Positions 1-9,268 are shown, numbered from the stretch's first letter. The stretch: DNA of 64,000 nucleotides from Pseudobutyrivibrio xylanivorans (GCF_008935055.1 NZ_CP043028.1:633501-697500); one strand, 5' to 3'. Numbers and translations: made by a program. The notes: generated from the sequence alone by a model not told the origin.

Positions 1-6
1 TGCCAT
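1..6 (-). CDS. Start of a minus-strand gene cut by the window edge (probably pfkA)
   Basis: Only the ATG and one further codon (GCA, Ala) are inside the window. An AGGAGG ribosome-binding site lies just upstream at about 16-21, and a well-formed promoter lies further up at 52-80, so this is a real gene start. The identity is inferred: in many clostridia dnaE is followed by pfkA (6-phosphofructokinase), whose product often begins Met-Ala, and the cre-like box in the promoter would suit a glycolytic gene. Nothing of the protein itself can be checked here. Confidence 0.6.
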
Positions 7-51
7 TTAAAAATTCCTCCTAGATAATCCCTCTTCAAACAATCCGCATAT

Positions 52-80
52 ATTTTAGCTTCTTTTGCAAACGTTTTCAA
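52..80 (-). promoter_or_regulatory. Sigma-A promoter with overlapping cre-like operator
   Basis: On the minus strand TTGAAA (75-80) and TAAAAT (52-57) are separated by exactly 17 bp. A 14-bp box at 66-79, TGAAAACGTTTGCA on the minus strand, fits the CcpA cre consensus TGWAANCGNTNWCA with one mismatch and overlaps the -35 and spacer. It would drive the gene starting at 6. Confidence 0.6.
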
Positions 81-133
81 TAAAAATAATAGAAAATACA
101 TGGTTTATTTATATTTCTGGAGATAATCCCTTT

Positions 134-3100
134 CTACCATCTCTTGCTCTTTGCAAATTCAACCTTGCCCGCTACTGTTCGAACATTGTCATCTCCGAAT
201 ACTTCCTTTAGAACTGCAAGATTCTCGGATGTCGCAGCGAGGCACCAGTTAGCTGGCATAACCTTGATTTCCTTTTCCTGCTTGAAATAGATAACAAGAA
301 CGTCTTTTCCATCCATTTCCTTGATAATGCCTGCCAGCTTCTTTTCTGTTTCCTCATAGCCAGCCTTGCTTTCAAGCTGAATCCACACACGCTGCGGGCA
401 ATCATCAAAACTCTTTATATCCTGACAGATAAGCTTTGCATCCTTATCTTCCTCAACCTGTACGCGGCCCTTAACAAAGACCTTATTGCCATCATTTATA
501 AGGATACGTGCCTGCTCATAGGAATTCGGAAATACGATAACCTCTACCGAACCGGTGACATCCTCCAGTGTGATGAATGCCATTGCCTTGCCCTGCTTGG
601 TGAACTTTGTGGTAACGCCCATAATCATTCCACCAATGACTACTTCGGTGTCATCCTGAACAGTAGGCTTTCCTGTTTCCTCATCCACGGCAAATTCACT
701 GGCGTGGTTTGTGACATTTTTATTCATGACCTCCATGTATTCGCCTAGCGGATGACCGCTTACATAGACACCCATGAGTTCCTTTTCAAAGCCCAGCTTC
801 ATTTCCTCGTCAAATTCTTCCACGACGGGCATTGAAATCTTCAAGTCCTCCTTCTGTTCATCACTTGCAAAGTCAAAGAGTGACATTTGACCTTCGATTT
901 CGTTTTTCTTCCTATTATTAACTGAATCAAGAATCATCGGAAATACCATGCACTTCTGACGACGGTTCCCCTCTATAGTATCAAGTGCTCCAGCCTTAAT
1001 CAGGTTCTCGATTGTGCGCTTGTTGGCGTCGTATTTAACGATTCGATTTATGAAATCCTCTAGGTCACGGTATAAGCCATTTAATTTTCTATCCTGGATA
1101 ATACCAGCAATAGTGTTACTTCCAACAGACTTGATTGCTGACAGGCCATATCTAATCTTGCCATTATCAACGGCAAAATCTGCCTCTCCATAATTTACGT
1201 CAGGTGGCAGCAACTCGATTCCAGCTTCTCTGCAGGATGCTATATATTCCGCAATCTTCGTGCTGCTGTTAAGCACTGATGTCATAAGAGCAGCCATAAA
1301 TTCCAACGGATAATATTTTTTTAAATATGCTGTCTGTACGGCAACGTAAGAATAGGCTGCCGCATGGCTCTTATTAAATCCATACTCAGCGAAAGGCATC
1401 AATTGATCAAACAGCCAGTTTGCATCTTCCTCTGAAATGCCATTCTTATCAAAGCATCCCTGAACGAAGGTTGGTCGCTCAGCAGCCAGCTTGTCTCTTT
1501 TTTTCTTACTCATCATTCGTCTTACATTGTCAGCTCGCCCCATGGTATAACCGGCACAGGTAGTCATAATCTGCATAACCTGCTCCTGATAAACAGGGAA
1601 ACCATAAGTATCCTGTAAGACATCTCTAAGCAATGGGAATCGTTCGATGAATGGAGATTCCTTTCCTGTATTCTTACAATCAATAATATTAGGAATGAAA
1701 TCCATTGGACCTGGACGATAAACAGCATTTGCCAATATCAAATCTCCAATTTGAGTTGGATTAAGCTGCTTCAAAAGATTTTTCATTCCCGCAGACTCAA
1801 ACTGGAAGACGCCGTCAGTTTTTCCAGCCGCGAAGAGCTCCATTGCGCCCTTGTCATTGTAATCTATCTTGTGTAAATCTATTTTGATGCCGTGGTTTTT
1901 CTCCACCTGCTTAATGGTATCATTAATAACAGTAAGATTTCGAAGACCAAGGAAGTCCATCTTCAAAAGACCGATCTCTTCGATAACTTCCTTTTCGTAC
2001 TGGGTTATGATTACGTCACCTTTTCCCAGTGCAAGTGGCATATACTCATCTGTTGGCTTTCCAGAAATAACAACGCCAGCTGCATGAACACCCGTGTTAC
2101 GTGGCAATCCTTCAAGACTTTTACATATATCCAGAAGTTTTCTGATTTCGTCATCAGATTCATACATTGCCTTGAGTTCAGAACTATATTTAATTGCATT
2201 TGCTATGGTGACCTTCTCATCATTCGGAAGGACATCAGGAATCAACTTCTTTATGCTATTTGTATAAGGAATAGGAAGTCCCATTACACGTCCCACATCC
2301 TGAACAACGCTCTTTGGCTTCAACGTACCAAAGGTGACAATCTGTGTAACACACTCATCACCATATTTACGACGAACATAGTCAATAACCTCCTCGCGTC
2401 CCTCAGGGTCGAAGTCGGTATCTATATCAGGCATGGATACACGCTCTGGATTAAGGAATCTCTCAAAGACCAGATTGTATTTCATCGGATCTATGTCTGT
2501 GATTCCAGTAGTGTAACTGATAAGTGAACCAGCGGCAGAGCCACGGCCTGGTCCAACAGGAATATCATGTGTACGTGCATAATTTATGAAATCCCAAACA
2601 ATAAGGAAGTATTCAATATATCCCATCTCCTTGATGGTATTTAGCTCGTAGGTGAGGCGTTCTTCATAAAGATGTGCATCATCTCCATAGCGCTCCTTCA
2701 AGCCATCAAAACACAGCTTGTTAAGATATGTCCATGCATTATATCCCTCTGGCACAGCAAAGGGTGGAAGACCTGCGATGTGGTATTCAATCTCTACATT
2801 ACATCTGTCAGCAATTTCCTGAGTACGATATACTGCTTCCTTTGCATAAGGAAAAAGATCAAGCATTTCCTGCTCAGTCTTTACATAGAACTCCTCTGTC
2901 TCAAAGCGCATTCGGTCCGCATCGTCCATTTTAGCACCAGTCTGAATGCAAAGAAGAACGTCGTGACTGTAGGCATCCTCTTTATTTGTGTAGTGGCAGT
3001 CATTTGTGGCAACAAGTGGAATACCGGTCTCACTTGAAAGACGCATAAGCCCCTGATTAACATTCTTCTGTTCGACAATGCCATGGTCCTGCATCTCAAG

Positions 3101-3616
3101 AAAGTAATTATCTGTTCCAAACAAGTCTCTATATTTAACAGCTATTGCCTTTGCCTCATCGTACTGATTTCTCATCAATGCACGAGCAACCTCACCTGCA
3201 AGACAGGCAGAAAGGCAGATTATTCCCTCATGATATTTCTCTAAAATCTCAAAATCTACACGAGGCTTGTAATAGAATCCGTCAACAAATCCAGCTGAAA
3301 CAATCTTTATAAGATTGTGATAGCCAACATTGTTTTCGGCAAGCAAAATAAGGTGATAATATCTATCGTCACCTTTTACCATTTCTCTATCAAAACGAGA
3401 GCCTGGTGCAACATATACCTCACAGCCTATGACTGGCTTCACCCCTTGGGCCATGCACTCGTCATAAAACTTTGTGACACCGTACATATTTCCATGATCA
3501 GTGATAGCGGCTGCCGTCATACCCTCAGCCTTGCACTTTGCAACATAACTCTTTATTTTATTGGAACCATCCAAGAGTGAATACTCCGTATGGGTGTGTA
3601 GATGTACAAAACTCAT
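134..3616 (-). CDS. dnaE: DNA polymerase III alpha subunit DnaE
   Basis: Replicative C-family DNA polymerase of about 1160 residues, the usual DnaE1 length. The N-terminus (MSFVHLHTHTEYSLLDG) is the PHP domain. The palm carries the acidic signature PDIDTDFDPEGRE, and a later GPGRGSAAGSL stretch is typical of the family. A helix-hairpin-helix region and a C-terminal OB fold follow (GMIMGVTTKFTKQGKAMAFITLEDVTG). An in-frame GTG at 3649 would add 11 residues, but the ATG at 3616 has a GAAAGAGAG ribosome-binding site and begins exactly at the conserved PHP start, so it was chosen. The gene lies upstream of the probable pfkA gene at the window edge. Confidence 0.97.
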   Translation of the reverse strand: MSFVHLHTHTEYSLLDGSNKIKSYVAKCKAEGMTAAAITDHGNMYGVTKFYDECMAQGVKPVIGCEVYVAPGSRFDREMVKGDDRYYHLILLAENNVGYHNLIKIVSAGFVDGFYYKPRVDFEILEKYHEGIICLSACLAGEVARALMRNQYDEAKAIAVKYRDLFGTDNYFLEMQDHGIVEQKNVNQGLMRLSSETGIPLVATNDCHYTNKEDAYSHDVLLCIQTGAKMDDADRMRFETEEFYVKTEQEMLDLFPYAKEAVYRTQEIADRCNVEIEYHIAGLPPFAVPEGYNAWTYLNKLCFDGLKERYGDDAHLYEERLTYELNTIKEMGYIEYFLIVWDFINYARTHDIPVGPGRGSAAGSLISYTTGITDIDPMKYNLVFERFLNPERVSMPDIDTDFDPEGREEVIDYVRRKYGDECVTQIVTFGTLKPKSVVQDVGRVMGLPIPYTNSIKKLIPDVLPNDEKVTIANAIKYSSELKAMYESDDEIRKLLDICKSLEGLPRNTGVHAAGVVISGKPTDEYMPLALGKGDVIITQYEKEVIEEIGLLKMDFLGLRNLTVINDTIKQVEKNHGIKIDLHKIDYNDKGAMELFAAGKTDGVFQFESAGMKNLLKQLNPTQIGDLILANAVYRPGPMDFIPNIIDCKNTGKESPFIERFPLLRDVLQDTYGFPVYQEQVMQIMTTCAGYTMGRADNVRRMMSKKKRDKLAAERPTFVQGCFDKNGISEEDANWLFDQLMPFAEYGFNKSHAAAYSYVAVQTAYLKKYYPLEFMAALMTSVLNSSTKIAEYIASCREAGIELLPPDVNYGEADFAVDNGKIRYGLSAIKSVGSNTIAGIIQDRKLNGLYRDLEDFINRIVKYDANKRTIENLIKAGALDTIEGNRRQKCMVFPMILDSVNNRKKNEIEGQMSLFDFASDEQKEDLKISMPVVEEFDEEMKLGFEKELMGVYVSGHPLGEYMEVMNKNVTNHASEFAVDEETGKPTVQDDTEVVIGGMIMGVTTKFTKQGKAMAFITLEDVTGSVEVIVFPNSYEQARILINDGNKVFVKGRVQVEEDKDAKLICQDIKSFDDCPQRVWIQLESKAGYEETEKKLAGIIKEMDGKDVLVIYFKQEKEIKVMPANWCLAATSENLAVLKEVFGDDNVRTVAGKVEFAKSKRW

Positions 3617-3631
3617 AACATACTCTCTTTC

Positions 3632-3665
3632 AAAAAAAATCACTACCACTATTGTATAGTGGTAG
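3632..3665 (-). terminator. Rho-independent terminator of the Na/Pi symporter gene
   Basis: Inverted repeat CTACCACTA (3643-3651) / TAGTGGTAG (3657-3665), followed on the minus strand by a run of eight T (3632-3639). It sits between the symporter stop at 3684 and the dnaE start at 3616. Confidence 0.8.
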
Positions 3666-3683
3666 CGACTAAATCACAATGTA

Positions 3684-5303
3684 TTATTTTGCATCCTTCA
3701 ATGCGTACGCAATATTGATAGCGTGGTCAGCGCATCGCTCAAGGTCTGTAACCATATCTGAGAAGATAACGCCTGCGATAGGCTCGCATTTATTTTCCAT
3801 AAGACGCTCAACGTGATGATTGATGAGCTGTTTCTCCTGCTTATCTACCTTTGACTCAAGCTTTTCAATCTTTGGAAGATTGTCGTAGTTCTCTGAAGTG
3901 AAAATATCGATAGCAAGTTCAACCTCTTCCATAGAATTATCTGCCATTTCCTTCAATTCCTTGGCAGCCTTCTTAGAAAGCTTTGTCTTTTTATTCTTCA
4001 TGCGGGTAGCATACTCGATGATATTCTCTGCGTGGTCAGAAATACGCTCCATATCAGTAACTGCAATTGTGATTGCAGAGATACGTCGAAGATTTGCTGG
4101 TGATAAATTCAATGCCTGAAGCTTCACCATTGCATCCTGAATTGCATGATTTAGGATGTTAACAGTTTCTTCTCTCTCCTCAACATCCTCAACCTTCTCT
4201 GGCGAGTAGTCAAAGAAGCAATCTATAGCCTTTTCAAAATTCTCTGCTGCAATAGCGCCCATTCTGGCTGCCTCAAGCTGTGCCTGATGAATAGCCATGT
4301 TTGCTGGGACATTGCTAACCTGTGACATAAATACAAGCTTTCGATCCTCTGCTGCACGAGTCTCCTCTGGAAGCTCAGGTATAAACATATATGTGAGCTT
4401 AATAATCCAATCTGTGAATGGGAAGATGATGCAAACAGCTATGATAGCAAATACTGTATGTGTGTTAGCTATCTGACGTCCTGGATCAGCTGATGTAGAC
4501 TGAATCCAACTCAAAAGTGGTGTCACATGGATAATGATAACAATGATTGCTGCTCTAATTACATTGAATAAAAGATTCAAAATAGCTGAACGCTTACCAT
4601 TTCTGTTGGCTGTAAGTGACGCAAGAAGGTTTGGTGTAACAGAACCAATGGCTGCACCAATTACAAGATATACCGCAATGTCGTAATCCAAAATTCCCTG
4701 CACAACAAACGCCTGGAAAATAACTGTCGCAGATGATGAGCTCTGCAATAAAGCTGTAAATGCAATACCAAATAGCAAAGCAAGGAATGGATTGCGTAAA
4801 GTACTAAGGAAGTTAACAAACATTTCCGACTGTGAAAGTGGCGCTATCGCCGCCTTCATAATAGTAATACCCTGGAAGAGCATACCAAAGCCCATGATAA
4901 CTGTACCGATATGCTTTACCAAATCCTTCTTAATGAAAAGGTACATTACCGCACCTGCAAAAAGAAATAGCGGTGTGAATGTAGCAATATTAAAGGCTGT
5001 AATCTGTGCTGTGACTGTGGTACCGATATTGGCACCAAGGATAACTCCAATAGCCTGTGCCAGGGTCATCATTCCAGAGTTAACGAAACCGATAACCATA
5101 ACATCAGTAGCTGAAGAGCTCTGAACAAGGACTGTCATAAGAAGTCCAACAAGAACAGCTACTAATTTGTTTGTAGTAGCCTTCTCTAAGATAATTTGAA
5201 GATTATCACCGCAACTATTCTTAAGTCCAGTGGACATGATGGACATTCCAAAAAGGAACAAGCCCACTCCACCTAATAGTGATAATATTTCTGCAATTGT
5301 CAT
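3684..5303 (-). CDS. Na+/phosphate symporter with C-terminal PhoU-like domain
   Basis: NptA/YjbB-type Na/Pi cotransporter family protein, 539 residues. The N-terminal ~310 residues form a multi-pass membrane domain with the two inverted QSSSA-type repeats expected of the family (VQSSSATDVMVIGFVNSGMM near residue 60 and LLQSSSSATVIFQAFVVQG near 185). The C-terminal ~200 residues are charged helices of PhoU type (ITVAVTDMERISDHAENI and FSDMVTDLERCADHAINIA, each with the metal-binding D/E-rich helix). The likely role is sodium-coupled phosphate uptake or export at the cytoplasmic membrane with a built-in PhoU-like regulatory domain. ATG with GAAGGAG upstream. It has its own promoter and terminator, so it is probably monocistronic. 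Confidence 0.9.
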   Translation of the reverse strand: MTIAEILSLLGGVGLFLFGMSIMSTGLKNSCGDNLQIILEKATTNKLVAVLVGLLMTVLVQSSSATDVMVIGFVNSGMMTLAQAIGVILGANIGTTVTAQITAFNIATFTPLFLFAGAVMYLFIKKDLVKHIGTVIMGFGMLFQGITIMKAAIAPLSQSEMFVNFLSTLRNPFLALLFGIAFTALLQSSSSATVIFQAFVVQGILDYDIAVYLVIGAAIGSVTPNLLASLTANRNGKRSAILNLLFNVIRAAIIVIIIHVTPLLSWIQSTSADPGRQIANTHTVFAIIAVCIIFPFTDWIIKLTYMFIPELPEETRAAEDRKLVFMSQVSNVPANMAIHQAQLEAARMGAIAAENFEKAIDCFFDYSPEKVEDVEEREETVNILNHAIQDAMVKLQALNLSPANLRRISAITIAVTDMERISDHAENIIEYATRMKNKKTKLSKKAAKELKEMADNSMEEVELAIDIFTSENYDNLPKIEKLESKVDKQEKQLINHHVERLMENKCEPIAGVIFSDMVTDLERCADHAINIAYALKDAK

Positions 5304-5402
5304 TTCATTCTCCTTCTACTCAGGGTCCCTCGAACAAATAATAAACCCTGTACTTTTCCTTCGTGAAAAGTAATTCTTTACTCTTTTTCTTTGTCCTTAT
5401 GT

Positions 5403-5431
5403 ATCATAACAGACTTCATAGGGAATGTCTA
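5403..5431 (-). promoter_or_regulatory. Promoter of the Na/Pi symporter gene
   Basis: Minus-strand TAGACA (5426-5431), 17-bp spacer, TATGAT (5403-5408). It lies about 100 bp upstream of the ATG at 5303, leaving a leader with a small hairpin (ACTTTTC/GAAAAGT near 5351-5371) of no recognised class. Confidence 0.55.
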
Positions 5432-5478
5432 AGAAAATAATTGAGTCGTAAGCTTATTATTAGCATTTTCATCACATT

Positions 5479-6711
5479 CTATATATAAGCCTTAATAAAT
5501 ATACCATCTTCTCGGTATTCTTCTGAAATCAGCTCGCCATTTTCACGAATTTTCGCAATGCTTCCTGCCTCTGAGTATGGCACCAATTTCTCCACATACT
5601 GCTTACCGTCTCTGAGAAGTTCCGCTAAAATCTCTTTAACCCTGTCCAAACCTTTGCCAGTTTTTATAGATGTATGAACTGTGTAATCTGCCCTCAGGTC
5701 ATGATAATCATGCTCGTCAGCCACCTTGTCCACCTTATTGAAGATAGTGACAACCGGTTTATCACACACTCCAAGCTTATCAAGTGTCTCGTATACTATT
5801 TCCATCTGACGGTCCATCTGAGGGTTGCTCACATCCACCACATGTATTATATAATCTGCATACTTTGCTTCCTCAAGTGTACTCTTGAAAGCATCTACAA
5901 GGTGATGTGGAAGCTTGCGAATAAAGCCAACTGTGTCTGTAAGAAGAATCTTCTGGTCGTTATCCAAAAGAAGCTCTCTCGTTGTAGGATCGAGTGTTGC
6001 AAATAATGCATCCCATTCTAAAATATCAGCATCTGTCATCTTATTTAAAAATGATGATTTGCCGGCATTAGTGTAGCCTACAATTGCTGCTACTGGCACG
6101 CCATTTCTCTGTCGCTTCGCTCTTGTAATTTCACGATGAGATACCACATCCGCAAGTTCTTTTTTAAGCTGAGTGATTCGTCCGGCAATAAGACGCTTAT
6201 CCATCTCAAGCTTCTTCTCACCTGGGCCACGGGTACCAATGGCTCCACCGCCACCTGCTGCCGTACCACCCACACGAGACATATTTTTGCCAAAGCCTGT
6301 AAGACGTGTCATCTCGTAACGAAGCTGCGCCAGCTCTACCTGAATCTTTCCTTCGGCTGTACCAGCACGAGCTGCAAATATATCAAGGATAATCAGTGTC
6401 CTGTCCATTACCTTTGTATCAAGAGCATCTGCCAGATTTCGCATCTGAGCTGGTGTCAACTCGTCATCACAGACAATGCCTGTCGCGCCTGTCTCCCAGA
6501 TTAAATCAGCTATCTCATCAACCTTTCCAGTGCCTACGTAGGTGCCAGGATTGCGACGCTCAAGGTTTTGCATAATTTCTCCAACAACCTCTGCTCCAGC
6601 AGTCTTGCAAAGATCCTTCAATTCATCAAGTGAATCTCTGGCCTCTACCTCGTCACCTTCATTCACTGCAACAAGTATTACTTTTTCTACTATCTTTTCT
6701 GTATTTACCAT
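5479..6711 (-). CDS. hflX: Ribosome-associated GTPase HflX
   Basis: About 410 residues in the HflX architecture: an N-terminal HflX domain (RRNPGTYVGTGKVDEI is the family signature), a linker rich in Gly (GGTAAGGGGAIGTRGPGE), then a G domain with G1 GYTNAGKSS, G3 DTVGF, G4 NKVD and a short C-terminal region. HflX binds the 50S subunit and splits stalled 70S ribosomes. The ATG at 6711 has AGGAAAT just upstream; an in-frame TTG at 6729 would place that ribosome-binding site inside the gene and is unlikely. Confidence 0.96.
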   Translation of the reverse strand: MVNTEKIVEKVILVAVNEGDEVEARDSLDELKDLCKTAGAEVVGEIMQNLERRNPGTYVGTGKVDEIADLIWETGATGIVCDDELTPAQMRNLADALDTKVMDRTLIILDIFAARAGTAEGKIQVELAQLRYEMTRLTGFGKNMSRVGGTAAGGGGAIGTRGPGEKKLEMDKRLIAGRITQLKKELADVVSHREITRAKRQRNGVPVAAIVGYTNAGKSSFLNKMTDADILEWDALFATLDPTTRELLLDNDQKILLTDTVGFIRKLPHHLVDAFKSTLEEAKYADYIIHVVDVSNPQMDRQMEIVYETLDKLGVCDKPVVTIFNKVDKVADEHDYHDLRADYTVHTSIKTGKGLDRVKEILAELLRDGKQYVEKLVPYSEAGSIAKIRENGELISEEYREDGIFIKAYI

Positions 6712-6784
6712 TTTATTTCCTATCTTCAAAACTATTCCATATTGATTGTAACATATCTAATCTCTGCAAAATAGTAATTTTCTA

Positions 6785-6813
6785 TTGACTCGTTCTAATT
6801 GTTGTGGTACCTT
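6785..6813 (+). promoter_or_regulatory. Promoter of the TPP-riboswitch/thiT transcript
   Basis: TTGACT (6785-6790), 17-bp spacer, TACCTT (6808-6813). The predicted start near 6820 lies just ahead of the TPP riboswitch. Confidence 0.6.
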
Positions 6814-6835
6814 TTTTTTGAAATTTAATAAACTG

Positions 6836-6915
6836 ATTCGCTAGGGGCGCATTTTGCTGAGAGGTTTATACCGACCCTTATCACTTGAACTGGATAATAC
6901 CAGCGTAAGGAAGCT
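6836..6915 (+). promoter_or_regulatory. TPP (thiamine pyrophosphate) riboswitch
   Basis: The conserved THI-box blocks are present in order: GGGGCGC, GCTGAGAGG, ACCCTTATCAC, TTGAACTGGATAATACCAG, CGTAAGGAAGC. It precedes thiT, the thiamine-specific ECF substrate-binding subunit, which is the expected target. Downstream, ATCTCC (6926-6931) can pair with GGAGAT (6949-6954) and would bury the ribosome-binding site of thiT, pointing to translational rather than transcriptional control. Confidence 0.95.
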
Positions 6916-6962
6916 ATTTTAGATGATCTCCTAGCATATTGTATGAAGGGAGATTTTTTATT

Positions 6963-7532
6963 ATGATCAATCACGTTTCTTCAAACGAAAAGTCAAAGGT
7001 TAGCTTTACAGCAAAGCAGCTTGCATTCTGTGCTGTTGCCATGGCTCTTGCCTTTGTTCTTTCTAACATCAAGGTTTTCAAGTTTCCTACAGGCGGTTCA
7101 ATCACTGCATTTTCTATGCTGGTTGCATGCCTGCCAGGATTCTTTTTCGGTCCTCTTGTGGGCATCGTAACCGGCGTTGCCTACGGCCTATTAAATCTCA
7201 TTGTAGATCCATATATATTATTTCCTGCGCAGGTAATCGTTGATTACATCCTTGCTTTCGGAGCTCTTGGCCTCTCAGGATTTTTTGCAAATAAGAAATT
7301 TGGCCTTATCAAAGGCTACATCGCCGCAGTTCTTGGCCGTTACGTATTTGCAGTAATCTCTGGCTGGATTTTCTTCGGAGAATGGGCTTGGGAAGGTTGG
7401 AGCCCACTTACTTATTCACTTGCGTACAATGCAATATACATCTTCGCCGAAGCTGCTGTTACACTTGTAGTTCTCTTCCTCCCACCTGTCCGTGATTTGA
7501 TGGGAAGACTTAAGGATATGGCGACGAACTAA
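6963..7532 (+). CDS. thiT: Thiamine ECF transporter substrate-binding subunit ThiT
   Basis: Integral membrane S-component of an energy-coupling-factor transporter for thiamine, about 189 residues with six predicted membrane segments. Family-like features include the Gly-rich loop GGSITAFSMLVACLPGFFFG and the aromatic C-terminal segment (GWSPLTYSLAYN) that lines the thiamine site in known ThiT proteins. The upstream TPP riboswitch independently supports thiamine as the substrate. An in-frame TTG at 6939 was rejected because AAGGGAG lies between it and the ATG at 6963. The ECF ATPases and T-component are not in the window and are presumably shared. Confidence 0.95.
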   Translation: MINHVSSNEKSKVSFTAKQLAFCAVAMALAFVLSNIKVFKFPTGGSITAFSMLVACLPGFFFGPLVGIVTGVAYGLLNLIVDPYILFPAQVIVDYILAFGALGLSGFFANKKFGLIKGYIAAVLGRYVFAVISGWIFFGEWAWEGWSPLTYSLAYNAIYIFAEAAVTLVVLFLPPVRDLMGRLKDMATN

Positions 7533-7543
7533 TTCTAATAATC

Positions 7544-7588
7544 AAAAATGACTCTCTCCAAGGATTTCGTTTGAAGAGAGTCATTTTT
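7544..7588. terminator. Bidirectional terminator between thiT and the acyl-ligase gene
   Basis: AAAAATGACTCTCT (7544-7557) pairs with AGAGAGTCATTTTT (7575-7588). T-runs on both strands allow it to serve thiT (plus) and the convergent acyl-ligase operon (minus). Confidence 0.85.
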
Positions 7589-7596
7589 CATTTTTA

Positions 7597-9000
7597 TTAT
7601 CTTTTGATTTTCCCGCTGCCCGTCTTCTCCAAGGGTTCACTTTGAATATCTTTCTTGTAAATCCTCTTAAAAATTGGCAATCTTTTATTCAAATCAGCAA
7701 TATATGCAGCCACCAAGTCTTTCTTATCTTCATCTGCATAAATTCTTGTACAAATTCTATCCCCCTCTGCATAAACCTTACATTCATGGATAAATTCGCA
7801 TTTATAAAGCTCGTTTTCAAGCTCCTCAGGACTAACATTTTCTCCACCGGAAAGGATAATCAAATTCTTCTTACGCCCTGTAATGTAGATATATCCATCC
7901 TCATCAATGTAGCCTAAGTCCCCCGTATGCAGCGCTCCGTCAATAACAGTCTTACTGGTTTCTACATCATTGTTGTGATAATATTTCATAATTGTAGGGC
8001 TTTTTATGCAAAGTTCGCCATCAATAAAGAAAACTTCTGTATTAGGTACTGTCCGTCCCACTGATTTCAAGTGATTCTTACAATCATAGTTGCAAGTGAT
8101 GTTTCCACATGTTTCCGTCATACCGTAGAACTGTCCATACATTACTCCTTTATTTAATAAAGCTTCTATTGAATTAATATCCGGAGCTGCCCCTGCAGTA
8201 AGAATCAATTTTGCATGCCCCAATCGTTCCATGTGTCCTCTGGCTATTGCTTTCTTCCAGAGATTTAGCGTTGCAGGCGTTACAGCTGCACAGTCTATAT
8301 TCTCATTTTCCAAATCAAAAAGGACATTACGTGGATTGCGACTAATATACATTGTACCGCCCATTTCCATTAGGGCAGCCCACGCTGTTATTCCAGCTAT
8401 GTGATAAAATGGGAAATTAACATATGCATCTATATGCGAACTCACATCAATAGGTGCATATTCGTCTACAATTGTCTTTTGGAAACCAAACATATTCCCA
8501 ACTGAAAGAACCACTCCTTTTGATTTCCCGGTTGTCCCAGATGTATAGATGATAAATAAATCTGAGTCTTTTTCCTCCGCTGAAAAATCACATAACTCCT
8601 TTATCCCACCTCTTTCACCAATCACTTCAGATAATGTTATCAAGGGAACTGACAAATCTTCATTATATATTTTGCCATTGTCAGTAATTACAAAGTCTGC
8701 CCCCGAATTACTAATTTCATAAAGAATATTGTCCTGACTTTCATAATAATTAACAGGAACCAGCACTGCTCTGCTGAATATAAGTGCCCCCATCAATACC
8801 ATGTATTCATAGGATGAATCGCAATATGCAGCAATACGTTTGCCACTAATATCTCCTACTAATTGTTCTATATTGTAAGCACAAATTCCAACCTGAGCAT
8901 AGTATTGTTCATAAGAGATATTGTAAGACTTATCGCCATCCAAAATACGATACGCAATCTTTGAGCCACACTTTTTTATATCTTCTAAAAAATGCACCAT
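7597..9000 (-). CDS. AMP-dependent acyl-CoA/acyl-carrier-protein ligase family protein
   Basis: ANL-superfamily adenylating enzyme, 467 residues, a little short for the family. Motifs in order: A3 phosphate loop IYTSGTTGKSKGV (~150), A5 YGMTETCGN (~295), A7 HTGDLGYIDEDGY, A8 hinge GRKKNLIILSGGENVSPEELE, and the C-terminal catalytic lysine context EKTGSGKIKR at the very end. It should activate a carboxylic acid as the acyl-AMP and pass it to a thiol. The neighbouring acyl carrier protein gene (17 bp upstream) is the likely acceptor, and a membrane acyltransferase is encoded just before that. The acid substrate cannot be read from the sequence. ATG at 9000 with GAGGTG upstream. Confidence 0.85.
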   Translation of the reverse strand: MVHFLEDIKKCGSKIAYRILDGDKSYNISYEQYYAQVGICAYNIEQLVGDISGKRIAAYCDSSYEYMVLMGALIFSRAVLVPVNYYESQDNILYEISNSGADFVITDNGKIYNEDLSVPLITLSEVIGERGGIKELCDFSAEEKDSDLFIIYTSGTTGKSKGVVLSVGNMFGFQKTIVDEYAPIDVSSHIDAYVNFPFYHIAGITAWAALMEMGGTMYISRNPRNVLFDLENENIDCAAVTPATLNLWKKAIARGHMERLGHAKLILTAGAAPDINSIEALLNKGVMYGQFYGMTETCGNITCNYDCKNHLKSVGRTVPNTEVFFIDGELCIKSPTIMKYYHNNDVETSKTVIDGALHTGDLGYIDEDGYIYITGRKKNLIILSGGENVSPEELENELYKCEFIHECKVYAEGDRICTRIYADEDKKDLVAAYIADLNKRLPIFKRIYKKDIQSEPLEKTGSGKIKR

Positions 9001-9017
9001 AATCTGAGCACCTCAAG

Positions 9018-9251
9018 TCATCGCTTACTTTCTATCACTTCAAGCATATCCTCTACTGTTCCAATCTCCAGCAATTCATCTTCATTAATTTTGACAGACA
9101 ATTCCTTTTCAAGCTTGGAAACTATTGAAAGTACCTCAAGAGATGACAAATCCAAATCGTCAATAAAAGAACTATCTTTTTTTATTTCATCCTTTGGAAT
9201 ATCAGCAACATCCTCAATTATTTTTGCTAATATTTCAAATGTATTTTCCAT
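9018..9251 (-). CDS. Acyl carrier protein (stand-alone, cassette-specific)
   Basis: A 77-residue acidic four-helix acyl carrier protein. The phosphopantetheine attachment motif is DLSSLEVL, with the modified serine near residue 36, in place of the DSL of fatty-acid ACPs. The ribosome-binding site GGAGGTG is strong. It sits between an acyl-adenylating enzyme and a membrane acyltransferase and not near fatty-acid genes, so it is probably a dedicated carrier that hands an activated acyl group to the acyltransferase. Confidence 0.88.
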   Translation of the reverse strand: MENTFEILAKIIEDVADIPKDEIKKDSSFIDDLDLSSLEVLSIVSKLEKELSVKINEDELLEIGTVEDMLEVIESKR

Positions 9252-9268
9252 CTATTTCACCTCCACAA

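Noticed and set aside
1892..2527. 211-codon plus-strand frame inside dnaE
   Set aside because: Antisense to a fully conserved dnaE; no ribosome-binding site and no protein-like pattern.
5351..5371. Small hairpin ahead of the Na/Pi symporter as a riboswitch or terminator
   Set aside because: A 7-bp AT-rich stem with no T-run on the minus strand and no conserved aptamer sequence.
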